In this document: positions 32,766 to 43,218 of the stretch, in pieces | How positions within the stretch are numbered: position 1 is the stretch's first letter | Layout: each line of letters opens with the position of its first letter | Origin: Kalmusia sp. IMI 367209 | Taxonomy: Eukaryota > Ascomycota > Dothideomycetes > Pleosporales > Didymosphaeriaceae | Length of the DNA: 64,000 nt | Direction of reading: 5' to 3' | Assembly (NCBI GenBank): GCA_027946365.1 | Contig: JAPEUQ010000013.1 | Location: forward strand, 1,054,001 to 1,118,000 | Notes under the pieces: generated by a model | What the model saw: only the letters and a program-made list of their open reading frames with translations | Databases searched by the model: none | Told to the model about the DNA's origin: nothing | Program-made: the position numbers and the translations under genes

Positions 32766-34182
32766 CTATAACGGGACTTCGACCGACTGGAGCACCTCTT
32801 CAACCACATCATCCGGCGTCACTCCCTCGAGAACCGCTTTGACAGCATTGAGCGAGCTTCCCCATTGCATGCTCCTTTCGTTTTCTGGTGAAGTGATGAC
32901 AATTCTATGTGGATATATCTTACGAGCTGCCAGTGCAACTAAAGCAGGTGTCACGTAGGAAAGTCCATGGAGAGGAGCAAGGGCACTGGGCATGTTAGCT
33001 TTAGTAAAAGGAAAACAGTAATTAACTTACTGCGACAGGACGCCGAACTGTCGCGTAGCCATTGCTGATATGCCTCCTCCGACCGCTCGATGGAGTCTCA
33101 TGAACACCACTATGTTGTGAAGGTAGGCCCGCACTTCGGAGCTGATCTTGACCTTCGCCGTAAGATCGGAGAGTTCGTTGAGGTCCTGACGTATGTTAAT
33201 TATCTCTCTACCGAAACCCCACGTAACAAACTCACCTCTTCTGTGAATAAGATAGAATTGCCTCGTTTTTCGGGCATCTCCGGAGGAGAACGGACGACCG
33301 AGGAAGTCGAATCATCGTCTTCATAGACGGGCTCTTTGCCTTGGATTTGCTCAAGATTGGGCAACCCATCCTCTGGATGATGTTTATGAGATATAAAAAT
33401 TTGGTCATTCTGTGGAAAGTTAGAAGAAGCGCTGTGGCCGTATAATTTGCCCCGACTTACTAAATGAAGAGACAAACGAGCCGTGTCAATCGCGTTCAAA
33501 GCGATGAACAAGAATGGTTTTGGAGCTGCATGTACAGCTGTCCTGGTGAAATTCCTCTTGCCGCGGATGAGCTGCGAAGAATGTTAATCAGCATAGTATC
33601 GTATACAGCCAGTCTGTTCATGAGGTACCTCTAAAGCTTGGACCTGCACTTGATTGCTTGCCTGATTGATATTCTTTGCAATGACAACATTCGCAATCTT
33701 GCGACTATCCAGTGGTGTAAAGGGGCGATAAGACCTCGGTAGCCGCCCGTTGGACTTCTTTGGTGAACCTGACTGACTTGAGGACTAGCCCATGTCAGTA
33801 TTTTATTCAAGAGAAGAGACTGCAGGAGCCCAAATACCCACATCTGCTCTTGCGTTCTGATTGGAGATGCTGAAATAATCCTCAGCATCTTCATCCACGA
33901 GTATGCCCGTCCCAAAATCATCCAAGGTGGTGCTCTCAGTGCATTCGAGCACCGCCCATGTCAGCCCAAACACATTGCGAGCGACCTGCCACTTTCAGCA
34001 CGCATCTCCAATATGGTGACACTGTGACCTACCAGCCTAATCTCTTGATCCAATTCATCCAGGGACTGCCTATTGGCTTCAATGATGCAGTGTTGGTCCG
34101 TAATGAGGCAGAGGAGCGCGGCAAGCTCGATATCACTCAAAGTCAGCACCTTGTCCGCGATGCGATCGCTGGTCTCGTCCAT
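32766..34182 (-). CDS. Magnesium-chelatase-like AAA+ relative without a visible P-loop
   Basis: Seven-exon gene: complement(32766..32985, 33031..33185, 33236..33409, 33461..33571, 33629..33784, 33842..33985, 34033..34182), 369 residues; all six introns are 45-57 nt with good donors and every phase agrees, so the model is strong. Recognised features: LSDIELAALLCLITDQHCII at the start, NVFGLTWAVLECTESTTLDDF, then KIANVVIAKNINQASNQVQV and QALELIRGKRN (sensor/Walker-B-like region), PFLFIALNA, NDQIFISHKHHPEDGLPNLE, and SYVTPALVALAARKIYPHRI near the end. It matches, from memory of the family, fungal proteins annotated as magnesium chelatase-like. No GxxGxGK[ST] Walker A is visible where one is expected near residues 25-45, so ATP binding is doubtful. 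Fungi make no chlorophyll; the role is unknown. Confidence 0.75.
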
Positions 34183-35470
34183 GGGTTCTATTCACGGCCT
34201 CTGAGCTCCTAGTTACATTATGCATTAGGTACCCATAGATGCGCTACAGTATTGGGTGCGTGGCGTGTTGCGCAGGAAGTGTGACACGCTGGAGATGAGC
34301 AGGAGCCGACAACGGCTAGACAAATCGAGACTAGCGCAAACGTTTGTGAAAGAGCCGAAGTCGCGGATACTTATTCCATCCTTCGTTTCGACCAGTGCAG
34401 CAGCTTCATAGTCGTTGCTCTCGACATCCTTGTGTTGACTGACAATTGGAATGGTATACTGCTACGGGTTGCTTGTTTGGGCCCCGTCAGAGCTCCGGAT
34501 GCCGCGGAAGCTGGATTTGTCCTGTTATTCTTCCCTAATCATAGTAATAGCTTCTCAATCAATCGCAGATGCGTTGGGTCACAGACTTTCAGTTACACAA
34601 GACACCTTTCCCCGCTCATCTCGTGCGAAAGAGGTCGTGAAGAGGAGGTCATTGGGTCCGGCTGAGGATGGACATTCCAATTGCAGTACCTTTAAACCCT
34701 GACCATCCCAGCAGATTTACCCCGGATTTTGGGCCTGTCACTAATTCTCCGGGTAAGAATGGCTTTTGAGCTATGTTAAGCTTATCGGTTTCCCAAACAG
34801 TCGGATTGCGCCATCCTTGGAACTGCTCTCGCACAATCCCAAGAAAGGTCTATCCGACGTTATTGCAGCTTATTTGATTGACCATACCTTAGTTCCTGCT
34901 TTGTTACCATGATTCGCCATGTTTCAGGTCGTGCCACAGTTCGCCTAAACTACCACTCAGCAGATGACCACTGATGGGCGGCACCGGCTATATGGCACAG
35001 CTCAGCAAACAATCAATGATGCATAACAATATGGGCGCTTCGACCGGACAAAAATCTACACACATCGAGTGCATGTACAATATCTGTGCTCATTAATGAT
35101 GCAGCTTTCAGGAGACTGGCTTTATGGACACGATGTCAAAGTTCCGATGTGCGCAAATGCAACGCTAAACGGCGAGACGATTACCAAATGTGAGATATTG
35201 AATAGGGTATACCTACCTCTTCTCGCCAAGAGAGCAGAATACAGGCTAGGGGGTGCCTGCAAGGCTACCAGAATATTTACCCCAAACCAAAAATAATCGG
35301 CTAATGGTCCGACGATACCGCTATGCTTAATCACAACTTGGAGTCTGCGTGCACTATAAGCTAGCTTTGGTTTATGAACGCCTTTAAAGGGTCGGCCTCT
35401 TGATAGTGGTCGACAGTCCTGTTACTGCATTGCAACAGATTCGTTCCACCGAAGTCTCTTGACGCTCAGG
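34183..35470. other. Gene-free stretch, divergent promoters
   Basis: About 1.29 kb between outward-facing genes (chelatase-like, minus; secreted propeller, plus). Open frames up to 84 codons have no family features. A small relic cannot be excluded. Confidence 0.45.
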
Positions 35471-36703
35471 ATGGTCGCCTTCCATCATCTTTTGGCCTCT
35501 GCAGGCTTACTTCAAACAGTTTATTCTCGTTCTCTCCCAATCAAAACTGTTCTCGTCAACAACATCATTGTTCCCAAGACTAAGTCCGACTTCGCGAAGA
35601 ACAATGTAACTGCTCAATGGGCGCCCACATATCCCAAAGAGTGGGGTTCGGAAGATTTTAGTTATCAATTCAGCGTTCCCGATCCAGAGGACACCTTCGG
35701 AGCCATTGTCACAGATGACGAGAAATATCTTACTCTGTTCAACGGAACGCATGTTGAGTTCATCGACCTAGACAAGAACGCTACAGTATCGACCTTCCGC
35801 CTTCAGGTACCAGATGGTATTATGCCGCTGGACTTTTCGCTTCGACCAACTGCAGATGGCGGGTATGATGTGTTCACCAGTGCGGCGAAGTATCGTTACG
35901 ACAATCCAACCATTACTGTCCGAACCCGAATATCATCAGACCTTAAATCCGTCGGCGAGCCGATTACCTATCAAGGCGGAATTGGCGCCATCAGCAACCA
36001 AGGGAAACTCGTCTCTCCCTACGGATATGTGTACGATCTAGGGACAACCAGCGACAAGCCCGTTGCCACATTGAAAGGCCAACCAGATCTCACTGACTTC
36101 AGCTTCAGTCCAGATGGCGTTCATCTGGCAACAGTCAGCTGGCACGAAGAGACCGCCGATCTGTGGAACGCCACCTCCGGCGAGAAAATCTTCGAGTTCC
36201 CCGCGACCAAGGCTCAGAACTGGCTGACACGGTTCTCTCCTGATGGAAAGTACATCGCAATCGCTCTCGGTAGTAGTAACAACACCATTCAGATCTACAC
36301 TCTCAGCGACCTGAAGGCTACGCCGATTGAGATCAAGGGCTTCAATGACTGGCCTCGCCAGATGGATTGGAGTCCCAACAGCCAGCAAATCGCCATCGGC
36401 GATAACGGGAGACTGCGAATCTACAACGTGCCTTCTAAAGACGTCGTTCAAACTTGGCAAGTGGACGCCGTTGACAACGTCTACGCGTCATACGATATCA
36501 GGTGGCTAGAGAATGGTAAGAAGATTACTTTCCAATTCCGCAATTGGAGGTACTTGTATGACATCGACGCCAACACCAAGTGGGTTTGGACCCCTCGCGT
36601 CACTGATCACGCATGGGGAGGCACCAGCCTCACCCTTCTGAAGAAGAGGGAGTTTATAGTTACCCCGGATGGAGATTCGACTGTGCGCTTTTATAAGCTA
36701 TGA
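35471..36703 (+). CDS. Secreted WD40/YVTN-type beta-propeller protein
   Basis: Single exon, 410 residues from ATG 35471; an upstream in-frame TTG is not used. A signal peptide (MVAFHHLLASAGLLQTVYS) is followed by a propeller made of repeated blades with hallmarks such as DFSFSPDGVHLATVSW, WLTRFSPDGKYIAIALG, MDWSPNSQQIAIGD and DIRWLENGKKITFQF, each with the S-P-D/N-G turn. The C-terminal strand VTPDGDSTVRFYKL would close the ring with the N-terminal strand. At least four N-glycosylation sequons (for example NNT, NAT, NGT) support passage through the secretory path. WD40-like propellers are usually intracellular scaffolds; an exported one may bind a ligand or be a host- or wall-facing protein. 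No catalytic residues are recognisable. Confidence 0.82.
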   Translation: MVAFHHLLASAGLLQTVYSRSLPIKTVLVNNIIVPKTKSDFAKNNVTAQWAPTYPKEWGSEDFSYQFSVPDPEDTFGAIVTDDEKYLTLFNGTHVEFIDLDKNATVSTFRLQVPDGIMPLDFSLRPTADGGYDVFTSAAKYRYDNPTITVRTRISSDLKSVGEPITYQGGIGAISNQGKLVSPYGYVYDLGTTSDKPVATLKGQPDLTDFSFSPDGVHLATVSWHEETADLWNATSGEKIFEFPATKAQNWLTRFSPDGKYIAIALGSSNNTIQIYTLSDLKATPIEIKGFNDWPRQMDWSPNSQQIAIGDNGRLRIYNVPSKDVVQTWQVDAVDNVYASYDIRWLENGKKITFQFRNWRYLYDIDANTKWVWTPRVTDHAWGGTSLTLLKKREFIVTPDGDSTVRFYKL

Positions 36704-37505
36704 AAGCTACAAATCGATTGATGATAGATCGATAACTATCCCCTTTATCTCGCGAATGTCAAGGCTGAGAGAGCAAGAATGGCGATATTGAGAGGAGTAG
36801 TACTACTGAGTTTCTGTATTTCGCAGATAGCGCTGACAATCATTTCAATACTACATAATAATCATCCTGAGCAATTTGCGTTGACTCAAATTTTGCGCTC
36901 TTCTGAACAATAAAGGCCACGCTATCTTCCAGAGTGAACTTCCTACCCCGATCATCGAAACTATGCTCACATCTCGCGTTGAGCACTCAAACTTCCATAT
37001 CATCGCACAGCCCAGTACCAGCATGACTTGTTGAAGATTAGGCGTTCCAAGTGACCCGTAGCCCTCAGGTTAGGATCAGGCTCGACATGTGCCACTCCTT
37101 CACACTCGCTAGCGCCCTGCGAGAGGGGAATGTGCGACTAATACTATACCAATATGGCTAAATACATCGTCGTCTATAGTGCTCGCAGTAGTCATCCCAT
37201 CCATGATAATCTTGACACGGAGTATGCGTAAACCTGCACAGCAATGCACCTAATTTCCCAATAAACTGACCCTGGACATGTTAATTTGGATAGAAATGCA
37301 ACTGCATTGCAGCTGTCGGCATGCCTGATCGATTAGGTCCGACTCGCGCGGGACTTTCTCCTACTCTGACTCTTTTCATCCCCAACCACGGAGATGAACA
37401 GCGATTATTGGCGCTAGTATATATTTCGGACACAGCGAGAGCATCAATCGTTGTTCGCGATCATACGAGTTGACTTGAATTGAAAGGCCTTTCACTTCTA
37501 TTACA
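36704..37505. other. Intergenic region with LPMO promoter
   Basis: About 800 bp. It holds the 3' UTR of the propeller gene and the promoter of the LPMO. No coding sequence is seen. Confidence 0.5.
37418..37426 (+). promoter_or_regulatory. TATA-like element for the AA9 gene
   Basis: TATATATTT sits 80 bp before the ATG at 37506, with a reversed CCAAT (ATTGG, 37406-37410) just ahead. A pyrimidine/purine leader follows. Seen by eye only. Confidence 0.45.
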
Positions 37506-38669
37506 ATGAAGTTCTCCCTTCAACAACTTAGCATTCTCAGCCTCTCAGGCCTCGCCAGCGCCCACTGTACTCCTCCCCTGCCCATTCCCACCTCTTTTTC
37601 CCCATGACCAACTGACACCATAACGCAGATGGCTTCCCCTACACCGTCGTCGACGGCGTGATATCCAAACGCTGGGAGTACACCCGGTGCGACCCATTCC
37701 GTCAAGCATTCACTCTTCGTATCATCTAACACGACAAACAGTCCCTCGACCACTTTCGCCCCCAATTATGACTACAGCGGCCCAACTGCCATGTGCGGCG
37801 TCAACGCCACGCTCCCTCTTTTCCCCGTCAAGACTCTCAAGATAGCCGCGGGCAGCACTATCGGGATCGCTGCTAGTGGGCAGAGTAGGATCGGTTCTCG
37901 AGAGGATCAGGACTTCGCTGATGTAAGTAGCGTAGCATCATTATCACAAAATTTTGATTGACAAGTGCTAACTCCAAGGGGTAACAGTTCAACCCGAGTT
38001 TCTCCATGTATCACACCGGGCCTGCGACAGCGTACCTGTCAAAAGCACCTGGTGAGTTGAATGACTACAATGGCGATGGAGACTGGTGCGTACGGCCTTG
38101 GATATGTTTTGCGAGGCTGACGTGGTGCATGCAGGTTCAAGATTGCGGTTGTCCCGGCGTCGGATGGGTTGCACTGGGACTTCAACGGCCAGGCGATGGT
38201 CAGCATCGTGAGTACAGCTGTGGTTAATAGAGATGGTCCAAAGTCTGCAGTCTAATCATTCCCAATAGATGAACTTCACGATTCCAGCTGCAACGCCACC
38301 GGGCAAGTATCTCCTCCGCGCAGAGCATCTGAACATGGAGAATGGCAACTCGTATAAGACTACTGAGATGTACATCAACTGTGTTCATGTTGAAATCACT
38401 GGTTCCGGCACCGGTATGTGTTCATTGATTTCTTTTGCTGAAGACGAACGAATCTGACGGGCGTTACAGGAAATCCCGGCCCGGTCACCAAGTTCCCCGG
38501 CGCTTTCGATGCGAAGGATCCAGGTGAGTTACCATCCAAGCGTAGAGTAGTAGCTATGCTAATCATGATGAAAGGAATCTGGCTGCCCAACCAACTTAGC
38601 AGGCCTATTCAGCCCATGGACGAGTTGAAGAATTGGCAGGGTGCGGGACCCAAGGTCTGGAAGGGCTAG
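37506..38669 (+). CDS. AA9 lytic polysaccharide monooxygenase with variant second shell
   Basis: Eight-exon gene: join(37506..37566, 37629..37686, 37742..37922, 37988..38085, 38135..38207, 38269..38413, 38470..38523, 38575..38669), 254 residues. The signal peptide (MKFSLQQLSILSLSGLASA) ends so that His20 becomes the mature N-terminus, as the copper histidine brace needs. The second brace His is His109 (SMYHTGPATAYLS) and the axial Tyr is Tyr192 (TEMYINC). Other AA9 blocks: GDGDWFKI, FTIPAATPPGKYLLRAEH, GNPGPVTKFPGAFDAKDPGI. In place of the usual second-shell His (EHIALH) there is Glu181, and in place of the Gln of QxY there is Glu190. Cys62- and Cys195-type cysteines look paired. AA9 enzymes cleave cellulose and related glucans oxidatively outside the cell; how these changes affect O2 chemistry is unknown. 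No CBM is present. Confidence 0.88.
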
Positions 38670-39224
38670 GCGAAATTAGGCTATGCAGGGTGGCAACGCA
38701 GTCTTGAGGAACCAAATGGTGATACATAGGGTTGTGGTACATTCAGCAGTGGGCCGAAGAACGATCTCATCTTCCTCCCACGTAAAGACTCTTTTGTAGG
38801 AAATCGTGTCGCATGCCACGTGCCTAATTCGTGTCTTATGCCATGATAATGCTAGACGAGATACTGCATGAAGTCAGAATGTGCGGTCCACCGTCTAATT
38901 TTGACAGCCTCCGGAACGATGAATCGTTCGTGACATAGAGAATGAAGTCAGGTTTACCACCGCTTGGAAACCGTATAGGGTGAAAAGCTTCGAGACCTGT
39001 AGTGGTAGCTTGTTCGAAAGCGAGGTGAGCTGGGCAGAGATCATTGTGTGTGTGTCATGTGATTGGGGTAAACAGACGCGGCGAAGTGATGGAGCCCTAC
39101 TAGGGTCTTCTTATATTGCACATCCTAGAGTAGCTTCAAGACGGGCAATTCTCCATAATGTTATTCGACTACTGTATAACGGGTCAAGTCACCAGTGAAT
39201 GAACTACAATGAGATATGCTGCCC
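38670..39224. other. Convergent intergenic region
   Basis: About 555 bp between the 3' ends of the LPMO gene and HEM3. No gene-like sequence is seen. Confidence 0.5.
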
Positions 39225-40465
39225 TCATGATGCAGCCGCACGATCATCTTGCTGCTTTTTGGCTGCCCATAGCTTCTCCTTGCTAATGTTCTCCAAAATT
39301 TTATCGGCACCTTTGCTTAGTAGTATTCTTGCAACATCCCTCCCCATTTCCTCTGCTTCCTCTGTGGACCTGACTTTCCGCGCAGTCTCATACTCTACTG
39401 ATTCCTTCCCATCCACGCTCACAACAAGAGTTTTGAGGACAAGCTCCTGATCATCTAGGTCTGGCTCGGGCTCCTCTATTGGCTGCCCATGCTTATCAAA
39501 GTCCTTTGGTGGTTGTATGCCGACAGCCAGCCCCTTCCCGCCTCGCCAGGATGTCTCCACGCCAATGGGTACACTGCAACCCCCCTCTAGCGCCCGCAGG
39601 AGAGCGCGTTCTGCTGAACATGCGCGTGTAGTTTTTTCGCACTTGATCTTGGAAACGAGTTTTTGCATTGCCTCATCGTCCTTCCGAATCTCAAGCGCCA
39701 GCGCTCCCTGTCCTACCGCATGCAGCATGCCACCATTGCTACTGGTGAGGTACTGCGTTATCCTGGATTCCCAACCCATTCGCTTTATTCCTGCCGCAGC
39801 TAGGATGATTGCCGCATATTGTGAGTCTTCGGCGTCCAGCTTAGCCAGCCTCGTCCCGATATTGCCTCTTAGGTCGGCGAACTTGAGCTCTGGATATAGG
39901 CGCCGGAGCTGGGCTGACCGTCGGATGGAGGAAGTGCCTATCGTCGAGCCCGGAGGAAGCGAAGCGAGGGTAGTATTTTTTGGAAGATGTGGCGAGACAA
40001 TCAGCACGTCGCGAGGATCCTCACGCTCTAGTATGACGCCGAGTGTGAGCTTTTCGGGGAGCTGAGTAGGCATATCTGTACTGGCAATTAGTCGGGATCC
40101 TTTGCATACACACATGAAATTTTCGTACCTTTTAGGCAGTGCTGGATCATGTCAAGTTCGCCGTCCTCAAGCAAAGCCTCCAACTCGCCCGTCCACAAGC
40201 TCTTCGCATTCTCACCCTGACTTAGTATTTGCAGAGGCGTGACCTTGTCCTTGTCACCTTGCGCCAATACCGGGCATATCTCATACGTCCCGTCTGGGTG
40301 CACCTTCTTCAGCTCCTGTTCCACCCATCGTGCCTGCACCTGAGCGAGCGCCGAGCGACGCGTGCCGATTTTGATGGGTGAGAATTGGGTGCTTGCTGAC
40401 GTGTTAGTGCCCTGTGGGGCCGACTGGGAGGGCGCCGGGAGGTCTTTAGCGGTCGCGGAAGCCAT
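39225..40465 (-). CDS. HEM3: Porphobilinogen deaminase (hydroxymethylbilane synthase)
   Basis: Model: complement(39225..40075, 40129..40465), 395 residues; the ATG at 40465 is the first true start (an upstream TTG is not used). The 53-nt intron (GTACGA...TACAG, phase 1) joins HCLK to DMPTQL. Family blocks: PIKIGTRRSALAQVQA, DKDKVTPL, MIQHCLKDMP, LEREDPRDVLI, GSTIGTSSIRRSAQL, LRGNIGTRLAKLD, AAAGIKRMGW, and GGCSVPIGVE, whose Cys binds the dipyrromethane cofactor. The enzyme joins four porphobilinogen units into the linear tetrapyrrole in the third step of cytosolic heme synthesis. Compared with yeast Hem3 (327 residues) it has a short N-terminal Ser/Ala extension and a C-terminal insertion (about residues 310-345, rich in Pro/Glu/Asp), both common in filamentous fungi. 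Confidence 0.95.
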
Positions 40466-41087
40466 TGGAAAAAAGAGGGAGTTGCAATGCAATGGATTGA
40501 GAGACGGTCAAATGTAAACTTTGAGGTGGGCTGGTGGGCTGGTGGGGCTGTTTCCATCATACAGCAGCCGTAGCCGGATGGTTCGCTTATCGATAACAAG
40601 CTGCAGGGTCCAACACAAATATGCATGCATCCTTCGCCTTCACCTCGTCACAAATGATTGAAGTCAATGATTTGAATACATCTCGACGGAAATATTGCAA
40701 TATACAACCACAACACGTGATTAAATCTCCCTCGCCTCGCAAGCAACATACCTCGTCGCTCGACCGCGTGCTTATCACACACACACCCGGTGTTATGCAC
40801 TCCTACAGCCTTCCATTGAACAGTCCAACAATAAATACTAGAAATTAGTATACCTTGTTGGAAGAACCCTGCTCATCTAGAGTTCAATACACGTAGAATA
40901 TTGCGGATACGCTGTTAGTCTACTTATTCACTAGGTCGAGTGATATACGAGGTGGAGGCCAAGACATCCGCCTAGGCAGCCAGTGCAGGTCTAAATTCAG
41001 CCCGACCAGAACTCCCTCCCCAGGTTCAAGAACCAGGTCCACAATGTCAAAAGTCGCAACGCCCCACTCTCGTCGCCGCGCACAATA
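40466..41087. other. Divergent promoter region, HEM3 / HET gene
   Basis: About 620 bp. Near HEM3 there are three tandem copies of an 8-bp unit close to GGTGGGCT (40525-40550). No gene is seen. Confidence 0.45.
40525..40550 (+). repeat. 8-bp tandem repeat (GGTGGGCT)x3 in HEM3 leader
   Basis: Three near-perfect copies of GGTGGGCT, 60-85 bp upstream of the HEM3 start, on its transcript strand AGCCCACC. Could be a slippage microsatellite or a clustered protein site. Confidence 0.7.
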
Positions 41088-43107
41088 ATGTTTTGTTCCA
41101 CGTGCCTTACCATATTCTCAAGCCCATGGACCCTTGCTAGCAATTCCAACCCTGTTTCCGTCCACGGTTCGCACCACTCCGATATCACCAGCCTCCAACG
41201 ATCTACAGCTCAAGGTTGCCGCATCTGCAAAGCAATCTGGCTCGAATGCGTCGTTGGATATGGAAAAGAGGATTGGTCAAATGCTGAAGTCGAAACGCGA
41301 TTCAAGATTGTGCATCAGAATGGGAGCATGAAGAATGCAATCAGACAAAGACGTGGGATGGAATTGATGATTCGGGTTCAAAGGTCAATGGGTAATGACG
41401 AATTTGTAAGGGATATGGTGTTTGATGTAGTGCCATGTATGTGCATTAATTTCGTGAGAAAGGGTGTTGACCCGTGTAGATGACCCGGTGAAGCACCGCA
41501 GTGCTGAGAGTACGAACCTAAATCATTCAGCGCAAAAGCTATCCAGTTGGTATCGAAATTGTTTAGAGAACCACAAGGATTGTCGACCTACCTTTGGTGG
41601 TTCCTATATTCCCACCCGTTTACTTCACATCGGTCAGGCAGCCTCTTCAGCACCAGCGAAACTTATCAGTTTCGGAGACGATATCGTATCGAACAGGTAT
41701 ATGCGTGGTGACGCCCCTGTGTACGCGACACTGAGCCACTGCTGGGGAAAGTCTCATCCACTTCAGCTGCTAACACACAACTTGAAAGAGATGGAAGAAG
41801 GCATCTCCCACGAAGCACTGCCGAGAGTCTTCTCAGAAGCGATCCAAGTATGCTGGCACCTCGGTATTCGGTATATGTGGATCGACTCTTTATGCATAGT
41901 TCAAGATTCTGAGGAAGATTGGGCTAAGGAATCAAATTTGATGGGCAAAGTTTACTCTCACGCCATCATCAACATTGCAGCGACTGGAGCCGCAGACTCC
42001 AATGGCAAATTATTCAATTCAGCTGAAAACAGCCCTTCAGCAGGCGTGATATCATTTGGAACAAGTCCTGAGAATAGATATGTGGTTGTGGAGAATAACA
42101 TCGAATGGGCTAAAAGCTTCCTGAATCAGCCACTTCTTCGGCGGGCATGGGTCGTGCAGGAACGGCTTCTGGCGACACGAATCGTCCATTTCGCGCAAAG
42201 GGAGCTTATCTGGGAATGTCGGACCATTGCGGCCACCGAATCGTATCCTGTTCATGTACCAGAAGCACTGAGGCCTTTCCACGACAGCCGCAACCGATTT
42301 TGGCGAACGGACTTTGCCGAGGATGACGGTGCTTGGTCTGTGTTAATTCAGGAATATAGTAAATGCGAGCTTACTTTCAGTAAAGATAGATTGGTCGCTC
42401 TTTCTGGCCTTATTTCTGCGCTTGAGGAAAGAGGACTTAATCGTGGCTGTTATTTCGCTGGTATGTGGGAAGCTGATCTGCCGTACTGTCTCCTCTGGAC
42501 TAGAGCTGCTGTCGACCAGAGTAGGCATCCAGGAGCCCGCCCTGATGTTTATCGAGCTCCATCGTGGTCTTGGGCTTCATTGGAATATCCGATATGGACT
42601 GAGTGGGCTTCGGGGACTGCAGAGTCTCCACTTGTTTCCCATTGGAAAGTAAAAGAAGATAACGGCCCACGAGCGGCAGCACCTTTACTCTCGTATAGTC
42701 CTCTTTCCATCCGTCTAGTTGGGCCGCTCATCCAAGCCAAAGTCGAACACAAGAGGCCTTGGGTCGAAGCATTCGGACGAGGTATCGAGAGGGCGCAAGG
42801 CATTTCGTACTGCATCTCCCATGTTGACAGTGAGGGGACTTCGACATCTTTCTGGGATGATGAATGGAACGACGTAGTGTTCGATGACTTTGATGAAGCG
42901 AATCTGGAGAAGACGATTTTGTGCGCCCCAATATACGAGTGCGAGAAATGGACAGTGGACAAAGACGATGGCATGCGGTTGCTTGGACTACTCTTAGAAG
43001 AGGTTGACGGCACGACGTTCCGTCGAATTGGAGCGTTTTCTATCGGACATGGTCCTGATCAAGTAGTGTTGAAACGATTGCCACCCTCTGAATATACAAT
43101 AATCTAG
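41088..43107 (+). CDS. HET-domain (heterokaryon incompatibility-type) protein
   Basis: Model: join(41088..41436, 41480..43107), 658 residues; the 43-nt intron (GTATGT...GTGTAG, phase 1) joins DVVP to YDPVKH. An N-terminal module (about residues 1-115) has CSTC and CRICKAIW, perhaps a small zinc-type knuckle, and is common ahead of HET domains. The HET domain starts near residue 200 with its three signature blocks: YATLSHCWG, YMWIDSLCIVQD (with AIQVCWHLGIR before it), and RAWVVQERLLATRIVHF. The C-terminal part (about 260 residues, PSWSWASLEYP, FSIGHG) is the usual HET-associated tail. HET proteins can trigger cell death on non-self recognition when paired with a suitable partner locus; many copies are not known to do this. 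No NACHT or TIR partner lies next to it. Converges with the esterase gene. Confidence 0.9.
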
Positions 43108-43218
43108 ATTAAGAGTGACAATATAATATATATCGCTATGCAACGTAGCTAGTTTATTAAAGATGAAATTTGAACATGAACCACAGGGCGACTCGTTAGT
43201 CCTCCTCATTCTGTCTGA

